This document shows positions 7,457 to 14,061 of a stretch of 23,861 nt of DNA, one piece after another. The position numbers and the translations under genes are program-made. The number at the start of each line of letters is the position of its first letter. The first letter of the stretch is position 1. The notes under the pieces are model-generated. The model was not told the DNA's origin. It was given only the letters and a program-made list of their open reading frames with translations, and made no database searches. The DNA comes from a bacterium (GTDB lineage: Bacteria; Patescibacteriota; Minisyncoccia; Moranbacterales; UBA2206), in the NCBI GenBank assembly GCA_021779205.1, contig JAJYBE010000010.1, positions 1-23,861 of the forward strand, read 5' to 3'.

Positions 7457-8623
7457 ATGAAAATAGGCATTGATGCACGCAATATTCTTAATCCAGACAA
7501 GGGTGAGGCGATTGGGGCGGGACATTATACCTATCAGCTTATTCGCCATCTTTTGCAAATTGATCATGAAAATGAATATGTTTTGTTTTTTGATTTTCGT
7601 GCGCGCGAGAAAGATATTGAAAAATTTTCAAAGAAAAATGTTAAGATAAAATTTTATCCGTTTTCCGATTATAAAAAATATTTGCCGGGAGCATATAGCG
7701 AAATTTTGGGTACTGCGACTTTGGCGAAAGAAAAATTGGACATACTCCATACAACTTCTCCTCTTAGCAGGATTCCTGCTTCTTATCGCGGAAAAACAGT
7801 AGCGACTATTCATGATCTGGCGGCAATTAAGGTTCCGGAAGCTTTTCCGCCCTTAGTTCGCGCCAAAGCAAAAGCAATGTTAAGCTTTGCCATTAAAAAA
7901 GCGGATAAACTGATTGCAGTTTCTCAATCAACCAAAAATGATATTCGTGATATTTTTAAGATTCCGGAAGATAGAATCCAAGTGATTTATAGCGGATACG
8001 ACAAACGTTTATCGGAAAAATCAACAGTGGCACGCGCTGAAACATTAAAGCGCTATAATCTTTTAATTGATGAAAAATATATTTTATTTTTAGGAACGAT
8101 TGAGCCGGTAAAAAACATTGCTCGTCTTATGGAAGCTTTTGCCATTTTTAGAAAAAAATTTTTTTCCGAGAAAAAAATATTTAATTATAAATTGATTATT
8201 GCTGGAAAAAGAGGTTGGCTGGCAACTGAACATAAGCAAATGGCAAAAGATTTGGAAATTGAAAAGGATTTGATTTTTACCGGATATGTGGTTGGAGATG
8301 ATGTGCAGGCGCTTTTTTCTCAGGCGGATTTTTTTGTGATGCCGTCGCTTTACGAAGGTTTTGGCACAACCGTGCTTGAAGCATTTGCAACCGGCGTGCC
8401 GGCGATTCTTTCCAATGTTTCTTCTATTCCAGAAATTGTCGGAAATGCGGCGAAATTGATTAATCCTTTTGACGCAGAGGAAATTGCCGACGCAATGTTT
8501 GATTTCTCGCAAAATGAAGATTTAAAAAATGATTATCGCGAAAAAGGCAAAAAACAGGTGGAGAAATTTAATTGGGAAAAATGTGCGAAAGAAACATTGG
8601 CATTATATGAGAGTTTGAAATAA
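7457..8623 (+). CDS. GT4-family glycosyltransferase
   Basis: A retaining glycosyltransferase with the GT-B fold, 388 aa, cytoplasmic or peripheral at the membrane. It opens with MKIGIDARNI and a glycine-rich acceptor-side loop (EAIGAGHYTYQLI). The linker DLAAIKVPEAFPPLVRAKAK is typical of mannosyltransferase-like GT4 enzymes. The C-terminal nucleotide-sugar domain begins at ILFLGTIEPVKNIARLMEAF and holds the E-x7-E motif, Glu300 to Glu308 in EGFGTTVLE, followed by GVPAILSNVSSIPEIVG. Sugar donor and acceptor cannot be deduced. It is likely to build a surface glycan or glycolipid. A near-perfect -10 just before the ATG suggests it has its own promoter. Confidence 0.93.
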   Translation: MKIGIDARNILNPDKGEAIGAGHYTYQLIRHLLQIDHENEYVLFFDFRAREKDIEKFSKKNVKIKFYPFSDYKKYLPGAYSEILGTATLAKEKLDILHTTSPLSRIPASYRGKTVATIHDLAAIKVPEAFPPLVRAKAKAMLSFAIKKADKLIAVSQSTKNDIRDIFKIPEDRIQVIYSGYDKRLSEKSTVARAETLKRYNLLIDEKYILFLGTIEPVKNIARLMEAFAIFRKKFFSEKKIFNYKLIIAGKRGWLATEHKQMAKDLEIEKDLIFTGYVVGDDVQALFSQADFFVMPSLYEGFGTTVLEAFATGVPAILSNVSSIPEIVGNAAKLINPFDAEEIADAMFDFSQNEDLKNDYREKGKKQVEKFNWEKCAKETLALYESLK

Positions 8624-8640
8624 TTTTTTAAAAATAAAAA

Positions 8641-9096
8641 ATGAAAAATGGTAAAAAAATAAAAAACATCACAATGATTATTGGATTTTTATTTTTAATT
8701 ATCGGGTTTTCTTGGTTTTTTTATTTTAAATATAAAAAAAATAATAGTATCTCTCAGATTTTTGTTAACTGCAAGGCTGGGTGCGGAGAGACATCTTCTT
8801 GTGAAGGAAAAATCGTTTCAATATCAGGTTATCTTGATCGTAATAATATTTCCGCTGAAAAATTTTTTATTCAAGATATTCCCGGCAATTTGCCAAAAGC
8901 AAATTTGGAAGTGGATATTTCTGGTAATAAAAATACTAAAGAAAATATAGTTAAGAAAATCAATAATTTAGCAAAAAATTCTGAAAAGCCAATAATTGTT
9001 ATTGGTGCGGTGGTTGGTTTTGACATGCCGACAAATAGAAATTGCCAACGCGGTTTTAAATTGAGTGTGTCTGGTGAAAATGATTTAACGCAATAA
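8641..9096 (+). CDS. small membrane-anchored protein, possible OB-like domain
   Basis: A 151-aa protein with a Lys-rich start, one transmembrane segment (about 10-30), and an extracytoplasmic remainder. Cys44, Cys48 and Cys54 cluster after the anchor, with one more cysteine near residue 137 (NRNC), so a disulfide-stabilised fold is likely. The alternation EGKIVSISGYLD, FFIQDI and later PIIVIGAVVGF looks like the strands of a small beta barrel of OB type, but that is a guess by eye. It starts 17 bp after the glycosyltransferase and is probably co-transcribed. No family is recognised. Confidence 0.75.
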   Translation: MKNGKKIKNITMIIGFLFLIIGFSWFFYFKYKKNNSISQIFVNCKAGCGETSSCEGKIVSISGYLDRNNISAEKFFIQDIPGNLPKANLEVDISGNKNTKENIVKKINNLAKNSEKPIIVIGAVVGFDMPTNRNCQRGFKLSVSGENDLTQ

Positions 9097-9142
9097 AAAA
9101 ATCAGACAGAAAGCAGGATGTATTTTTTTGAGTGTCGAGAGG

Positions 9143-9171
9143 TTGTCAAATCAAAAATATTCTGCTATATT
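9143..9171 (+). promoter_or_regulatory. strong sigma70-type promoter
   Basis: TTGTCA (9143-9148), a 17-bp spacer, and TATATT (9166-9171) with the extended -10 TG at 9163-9164. The expected start near 9178 begins exactly at the base of the leader hairpin described next. Confidence 0.7.
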
Positions 9172-9177
9172 GACTAT

Positions 9178-9201
9178 CTATTGGCAAATTGTTGCAAATA
9201 G
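9178..9201 (+). other. hairpin at the 5' end of the transcript
   Basis: Bases 9178-9187 pair with 9192-9201 around an ATTG loop, with a single G-A mismatch. Because it begins at the predicted transcription start, it would cap the messenger RNA. Such 5' hairpins are known to slow RNase E/J attack; that role here is inference. Confidence 0.5.
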
Positions 9202-9222
9202 AAATTTTTCTTTTACATTATT

Positions 9223-9243
9223 AAAGAGGAGAGCATGAGATGA
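9223..9243 (+). promoter_or_regulatory. strong ribosome binding site with overlapping ATG-AGA-TGA mini-frame
   Basis: AAAGAGGAGAG (9223-9233) is a strong Shine-Dalgarno, the only clear one in the window. Its GGAG core lies 8 nt from the ATG at 9240, an ideal distance, which fixes the start of the secreted protein. A second ATG at 9235 is only 3 nt away and reads Met-Arg-stop, with the TGA overlapping the real ATG. Confidence 0.6.
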
Positions 9244-10052
9244 TAAAAAAAATCTTTTTGTTTGTGGTGGCTATTTTGTCGGCGTGTAATTTCGCTATGG
9301 CGGGCAATTTCTATAATGGAAAGATTTCTGATTCGGCTGGTTTTGAAAAGCTTAGCAATCTTTCCGGTTCTCAATTTTTGCAATCCGAAACGGTAACCAA
9401 TGAAAGAAGCGGAGATCCTTGTGGATTGCTGGCTAAGTGGGGACTTGTGCTGGATGCATGGAAAAATGATAGCGCTAAGCATAGTCTGACGCCTGCCGAA
9501 ATTATTGTTTTGGCGACGGAAGAAAATGATGGCAATGTTGTCGCGATGCTTACAAAAGCGCAGATTGCTCAGAGGCTAATTACCGATGGTCAGAAATGGA
9601 ATGGAGATTTTGAATATCGGCTACTTGAGCCGATGAGCTATGGAGCCAACCAGTCGGATCGATATCGATGGTATGGCTATGGACCAAATATGGTGGGAGA
9701 GTCCTATCAAAATGCTTTGGAAGAAAGTCGCGGGTTGACTTTCAAACAGGCATTTTTAAAATCCACCGACAACCAAGGAGATTGGCATGCATTTCGGCAA
9801 ATATATGCAATTTGCGCTTGGTTCATTAGCCAGCATCTTGGACTGCAAACGACATATTCTCCAAGGCCGAGTTCTAGTGGGTATTATCATGATTTTTCAG
9901 TAACATCGGAAAACCGTGATAATTATGTTGCAGTTGTCCAACTTCTTTTTGAGGCAACTGCTTCGCCTCTGGCAGATAAAGAGTTATTCAAAAAATCCGG
10001 CACCTCAAGCATCATAAATTATGATGCGCCGGAAAAATTTTGCCAACAATAA
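9240..10052 (+). CDS. exported protein of unknown function
   Basis: A 270-aa exported protein. The signal sequence (about 1-22) has two possible exits: a signal peptidase I site after AMA (residue 22), or an LSAC lipobox with Cys16. I favour the first because the hydrophobic core is short if Cys16 is used. The mature part is a soluble alpha-rich domain with many Trp and Tyr residues (GQKWNGDFEYRLLEP, YRWYGYGPNM, WHAFRQIYAICAWFI). Three cysteines remain (in GDPCGLL, ICAW and KFCQQ). No catalytic signature is recognised. The gene stands alone between its own promoter and a perfect hairpin, and has a strong ribosome binding site, so it is probably made in larger amounts than its neighbours. Confidence 0.83.
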   Translation: MIKKIFLFVVAILSACNFAMAGNFYNGKISDSAGFEKLSNLSGSQFLQSETVTNERSGDPCGLLAKWGLVLDAWKNDSAKHSLTPAEIIVLATEENDGNVVAMLTKAQIAQRLITDGQKWNGDFEYRLLEPMSYGANQSDRYRWYGYGPNMVGESYQNALEESRGLTFKQAFLKSTDNQGDWHAFRQIYAICAWFISQHLGLQTTYSPRPSSSGYYHDFSVTSENRDNYVAVVQLLFEATASPLADKELFKKSGTSSIINYDAPEKFCQQ

Positions 10053-10057
10053 ATAGA

Positions 10058-10095
10058 ATGAAAGGGTTGCGGTTAAGTAAGCGCAACCCTTTCAT
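10058..10095 (+). terminator. perfect 14-bp hairpin ending the exported-protein unit
   Basis: Bases 10058-10071 pair perfectly with 10082-10095 around a 10-nt loop. It begins 6 bp after the stop codon, where a terminator is expected, but no T tract follows. It may act as a U-less terminator or as a 3' stabiliser that protects the messenger from exonucleases. Confidence 0.6.
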
Positions 10096-10102
10096 AGTAA
10101 TC

Positions 10103-10131
10103 TTGCTAAAAAGTCAAAAATAGTTTAGAAT
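10103..10131 (+). promoter_or_regulatory. promoter of the T-box/ileS unit
   Basis: TTGCTA (10103-10108), a 17-bp spacer and TAGAAT (10126-10131). Transcription should begin near 10138, giving a leader of about 215 nt that contains the T-box. Confidence 0.65.
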
Positions 10132-10137
10132 TAAATC

Positions 10138-10333
10138 ACAATTAAAAAGACATTTGAGGAAATATCAATTCCGAAGTCTGAAGAAAGAAATTTCGTCAAT
10201 AGGATGGAAAATTAGACTCTTCCGGGTAAGCCCGTTAATGCTGTTATTAAGCCTTGACATGATGTCGGGGGAATTAAGGTGGTACCACGATTTATTCGTC
10301 CTTATGCAGTTTATTTGCATGGGGATTTTTTTT
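10138..10333 (+). promoter_or_regulatory. T-box riboswitch controlling ileS
   Basis: T-box leaders read the charging state of a tRNA: uncharged tRNA holds the antiterminator and lets transcription continue into the synthetase gene. The T-box sequence lies at 10276-10289 (AAGG, bulge TGGTACC, ACG) and pairs with CGTCCTT at 10297-10303 to form the standard antiterminator. The bulge base T10283 would match discriminator A73, which fits tRNA-Ile. A stem III-like hairpin pairs CCTTGAC with GTCGGGG at about 10252-10270. The 5' part is short: AGAC/GTCT (10148-10151 with 10176-10179) encloses GGAA/TTCC with a 7-nt loop containing ATC, an isoleucine codon, so this may be a reduced stem I with the specifier in its loop. 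That last reading is tentative. Confidence 0.9.
10299..10333 (+). terminator. regulated terminator of the T-box
   Basis: TCCTTATGCA (10299-10308) pairs fully with TGCATGGGGA (10316-10325), two of the pairs being G-U, and eight T residues follow (10326-10333). The CCTT at 10300-10303 is also needed for the antiterminator, so the two structures exclude each other. Confidence 0.92.
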
Positions 10334-10352
10334 AATTTTATATTTAAAAAAT

Positions 10353-13211
10353 ATGTTTAAAAAAGTTGATACGAGAAAAAAATATAGTGAGATGGAAAAA
10401 GAGGTGATTCGATTTTGGAAAAAAGACGGAACTTTTAAAAAGTCGGTGGAGCAGAGAAGTAAAGATAAATATTATAGTTTTTATGACGGACCACCATTTA
10501 TCACTGGTGTGCCGCATTATGGTACGCTTTTATCTTCAATCGTAAAAGATGCTGTGCCAAGATATTGGACAATGAAGGGCTATCGTGTTGAGCGTCGTTG
10601 GGGTTGGGATTGTCATGGATTACCGGCGGAAAATATGGTGGAAAAAAAGCTTGGACTCAAAAGCAAAAAGGATATTGAAAAGATTGGAGTGGATAAATTC
10701 AACGAAGCCTGTCTTCGTGAAACTTCTCAAATTGCCTCAGAATGGGAAGAGGTGGTTGATCGCGTTGGTCGCTGGGTGGAATTTAAAGGCGCCTACAAAA
10801 CAATGGATAAAGGTTATATGGAGTCGGTCTGGTGGGCGTTCTCCGAACTTTATAAAAAAGGACTTGTCTATGAAGATGTGCGTGTGTCACTCTATTGTCC
10901 GCGCTGTTCCACTCCGCTTTCAAATTTTGAAATCGCGATGGACAATTCCTATGAGATGGATAGTGACCCTTCGGTCTATGTGAAAATGAAAGTGAAAGGT
11001 GAAGAAAATGCATATTTTTTGGTGTGGACAACGACGCCTTGGACGCTTTTGGCGAATGTTGCGCTAGCGGTTGGGAAGGATATTGATTATGTGAAAGTTA
11101 AGACTGATGATGGAAATTATATTTTAGCGAAAGAGCGAGTGGCTAATGTTTTTAAAGAGGGTGAGATTGAAACGGTTGAAGAATATAAAGGCAAAGATTT
11201 GGTTGGTATGGAATACGAGCCAATTTTCCCACACGAAATTGAACGCGGTTATCGAGTAATTATTGGGGATTTCGTAACAACGGAGGATGGATCGGGAATA
11301 GTTCATCTTGCGCCAGCTTTTGGCGAAGATGACTTTAATGTGAGAAAGACTAATGATCTGCCAATTATTATGAATGTTGATGAGGAAGGGCAATTTATGG
11401 AAGGAGAGTGGCAGGGTCAAAAAGTTTGGGACGCAAATGTGGAAATCGTAAAATGGTTGAAAGAAAATAATTTTCTCTTTAGGCGCGAGCAAATTACGCA
11501 CAGTTATCCGCATTGCCATCGTTGCCATACAAAACTAATCTATAAGGCTCAGCCGGCTTGGTATGTGAATATTTCCAAAATTCGTCAGAAGTTGCTTTTG
11601 GAAAATGAAAAAATCAATTGGTATCCGGAATTTTTGAAGTATGGCCGATTTCAAAAAGGAATTGAAAGCGCGCCGGATTGGAATATTTCGCGCGACCGTT
11701 ATTTTGGTACGGCGATTCCGGTTTGGAAATGTGAAAACGAGAAATGCCAAGAAATAAAAGTTGTCGGATCATATGAAGAGCTCAAAGAGTTGTCCAAAAT
11801 AGAATTGTCTGATTATCACAGGCCGGGCGTGGATAACATTACATTTAAGTGTGAAAAGTGCGATGGTGAAATGAGGCGAGTTTCGCAAGTGTTTGATTCT
11901 TGGATTGAATCAGGATCGATGCCATTTGCTCAGTTTCATTATCCGTTTGAAAATAAAGAGTTATTTGAAAAAAGTTTTCCGACTGATTTCATTTCAGAAT
12001 ATATTGCGCAAACAAGAGCTTGGTTTTATGTTCTTCATGTTATCGCAGTGGGTGTTTTTGGCAAAATAAGCTTTAAAAATGTAGTAACAACCGGAACAAT
12101 TGCCGGATCGGATGGTAAAAAAATGTCAAAATCGCTTGGTAATTATCCCGATCCCAATTTGGTTTTGGAAAAATATAGCGCGGATGCATTGCGTTTGTAT
12201 CTTTTGTCATCTCCGCTTTTGAATGCGCAAAATATCAGTTTTTCAGAAAAAGCGATTGGTGATATTCAAAGAAAAGTTTTGGCAACGTTTTGGAACAGCT
12301 ATGCCTTTTTTACGCTTTACGCCGGAGTGGATCAGTGGGAGCCTAAAAATAAATTAGGCGCGGTGTCTGACTCGAAAAATTTACTAGATCGTTGGATTAT
12401 TTCAGAGTTGCATAAACTAATTGGGGAGGTGGATGCTAATATGCAGAGCTATGATCTTGTGAAAGCGACAAGACCGTTTGAGCTTTTTGTCGATAATCTT
12501 TCCAATTGGTATATCAGAAGAAGTCGCAAGCGCTTTTGGAAAAGTGAAAATGATGATGATAAAAATAATGCTTATGAAACATTGCACTATGTTTTGGTGT
12601 GGCTAACCAAAACAATGGCGCCATTTACGCCGTTTATTGCGGAGGAAATGTATAAAAATTTAACTGACGAAGAATCTGTGCATCTGGTCGAATTTCCAAT
12701 GAGTAACGAAAAATTGATTGATGAAAAATTAAATGTTGAAATGAGAAAAGTCCGCGATATTATCAGTGAAGGTTTGCAACAGCGTGCGCTTTCAAAAATT
12801 AAAGTGCGCCAGCCATTGTCCGGAGTCACAATTAAACATAAAATTGAAAATGCGGAACTTTTGGAAGTTATGCAAGAAGAATTAAATGTAAAAAATATTT
12901 TAGCGGATGAGGCGCAAGAAAAAAATATTTTACTCGACACGAAAATCACCCCAGAGTTGCGACTCGAAGGCACGGCGCGCGAGCTGGTGAGAGCGATTCA
13001 AGAGATGCGAAAAGAGGCCGGTTATGAGGTGGATAATCATATCCGCGTTGGTTATGTTGGAGCGGAAGAAGTTTTTGCAAAATTTGGCGAGCTTATCGCC
13101 AAGGAAACTTTAGCAAATAGCATCTCCGCCGGTGAATTAGTAGAAGCAGATCTCAAAAAAGAAGTTTTGATTGATGGTATGGGGCATTTTATTTTTATTA
13201 AAAAAATTTAA
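10353..13211 (+). CDS. ileS: isoleucyl-tRNA synthetase, type 2 (eukaryotic-like)
   Basis: This class Ia synthetase charges tRNA-Ile and edits misactivated valine. The 952-aa protein has the first ATP motif as GPPFITGVPHYGT (46-58; HYGT in place of HIGH) and KMSKS at 590-594. The CP1 editing domain lies between, with the TTTPWTL element at about 227-233. CPRC at 182-185 and the set Cys460, Cys465, Cys500, Cys503 look like zinc sites. The anticodon-binding region follows about residue 680. The PHYG form of the first motif and the overall length fit the type 2 class, found in eukaryotes and some bacteria and known for mupirocin resistance; that property is inferred from class. The upstream T-box independently supports the amino acid. 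The exonuclease gene begins 3 bp after its stop. Confidence 0.98.
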   Translation: MFKKVDTRKKYSEMEKEVIRFWKKDGTFKKSVEQRSKDKYYSFYDGPPFITGVPHYGTLLSSIVKDAVPRYWTMKGYRVERRWGWDCHGLPAENMVEKKLGLKSKKDIEKIGVDKFNEACLRETSQIASEWEEVVDRVGRWVEFKGAYKTMDKGYMESVWWAFSELYKKGLVYEDVRVSLYCPRCSTPLSNFEIAMDNSYEMDSDPSVYVKMKVKGEENAYFLVWTTTPWTLLANVALAVGKDIDYVKVKTDDGNYILAKERVANVFKEGEIETVEEYKGKDLVGMEYEPIFPHEIERGYRVIIGDFVTTEDGSGIVHLAPAFGEDDFNVRKTNDLPIIMNVDEEGQFMEGEWQGQKVWDANVEIVKWLKENNFLFRREQITHSYPHCHRCHTKLIYKAQPAWYVNISKIRQKLLLENEKINWYPEFLKYGRFQKGIESAPDWNISRDRYFGTAIPVWKCENEKCQEIKVVGSYEELKELSKIELSDYHRPGVDNITFKCEKCDGEMRRVSQVFDSWIESGSMPFAQFHYPFENKELFEKSFPTDFISEYIAQTRAWFYVLHVIAVGVFGKISFKNVVTTGTIAGSDGKKMSKSLGNYPDPNLVLEKYSADALRLYLLSSPLLNAQNISFSEKAIGDIQRKVLATFWNSYAFFTLYAGVDQWEPKNKLGAVSDSKNLLDRWIISELHKLIGEVDANMQSYDLVKATRPFELFVDNLSNWYIRRSRKRFWKSENDDDKNNAYETLHYVLVWLTKTMAPFTPFIAEEMYKNLTDEESVHLVEFPMSNEKLIDEKLNVEMRKVRDIISEGLQQRALSKIKVRQPLSGVTIKHKIENAELLEVMQEELNVKNILADEAQEKNILLDTKITPELRLEGTARELVRAIQEMRKEAGYEVDNHIRVGYVGAEEVFAKFGELIAKETLANSISAGELVEADLKKEVLIDGMGHFIFIKKI

Positions 13212-13213
13212 TT

Positions 13214-13942
13214 ATGCATAAATTGAATTTAATTTTTTTAGATACGGAAACAACCGGAACGGGACCGGATAGCCGCTTGTGTCAAGTGGCCTATAAATTT
13301 CGTAATCAAGAATTTGACGCACTTTTTAAGCCTCCAATTCCGATTGAAATTGATGCGATGGCCGTTTCACACATCACCAATAGGATGGTTGCGGAAAAAG
13401 AGCCTTTTGTGAATTCTGTGATGCATAGAGCTTTAGTGGAAATCTTTGCCGAGGGGAATGTTCTCGTAGCGCATAACGCTCCATTTGATGCGGAAATGCT
13501 TAGGCGTGAGAATATAGAAATTTCAAAAATGATTGATACATTTAAATTAGCTCAATATCTCGATGTGGATGGAGACATTCCTCGATACGCAATGCAATAT
13601 TTGCGTTATTATTTTGATTTGAATGTTTCCAATGCTCAGGCGCATAATGCATTGGGCGATATTCGTGTTTTGGAAAAATTATTTGATTTCTATTTTGAAA
13701 AAATGGCGGAAAAAGAAAAAGACTCGCAAAAAATTTTAACAGAAATGCAACTTATTTCCGCTCGTCCGGTTTTGATTAAAAAATTTAATTTTGGCAAGTA
13801 TAATGGGCAAAAAATTTCTGATGTTGCGATAAATAACCGGGGATATTTGGAATGGCTGTTGAATGAAAAAAGTAAAGTTCGAGATTCGGGCGGAGAAAAT
13901 GATGAAAATTGGATCTATACATTAGAGCATTACTTAAAATAG
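13214..13942 (+). CDS. DEDDh 3'-5' exonuclease with C-terminal DUF3820-like domain
   Basis: A DnaQ/RNase T-superfamily exonuclease of 242 aa. Exo I is LDTETTG with Asp10 and Glu12; Exo II is AHNAPFDAEML with Asp92; Exo III is HNALGD with His144 and Asp149. All metal ligands and the general-base histidine are present, so it should be active. A second small domain (about 190-222, FNFGKYNGQKISDVA then GYLEWLL) resembles DUF3820, which often follows such exonucleases. Substrate, whether DNA proofreading or RNA trimming, cannot be told, and it is too short for a polymerase III epsilon with a binding tail. It is nearly contiguous with ileS and so probably falls under T-box control by co-transcription. 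Confidence 0.93.
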   Translation: MHKLNLIFLDTETTGTGPDSRLCQVAYKFRNQEFDALFKPPIPIEIDAMAVSHITNRMVAEKEPFVNSVMHRALVEIFAEGNVLVAHNAPFDAEMLRRENIEISKMIDTFKLAQYLDVDGDIPRYAMQYLRYYFDLNVSNAQAHNALGDIRVLEKLFDFYFEKMAEKEKDSQKILTEMQLISARPVLIKKFNFGKYNGQKISDVAINNRGYLEWLLNEKSKVRDSGGENDENWIYTLEHYLK

Positions 13943-13992
13943 TGCAGAATTTTTTAAGTTTTTTTGAGATTCACAGAGAGAATGTGCCGTGC

Positions 13993-14021
13993 TTGCCAAA
14001 AGTAAAAAAATAGAGTAAAAT
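13993..14021 (+). promoter_or_regulatory. promoter of uvrA
   Basis: TTGCCA (13993-13998), a 17-bp spacer and TAAAAT (14016-14021). The predicted start near 14028 leaves about 34 nt of leader before the uvrA ATG. I see no clear LexA-type inverted repeat around it. Confidence 0.6.
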
Positions 14022-14061
14022 ATTTCTCTAATGGGGCATTTTAACTTTTTATTTTTTCAAA

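Noticed and set aside
8090..8512. A 140-codon minus-strand frame inside the glycosyltransferase
   Set aside because: It is basic and His/Lys/Phe-rich without motifs; the + strand GT4 gene fully explains the bases.
10154..10360. A 68-codon + strand frame before ileS
   Set aside because: It starts at TTG, lies wholly across the T-box leader and terminator, and its sequence is explained by the riboswitch stems.
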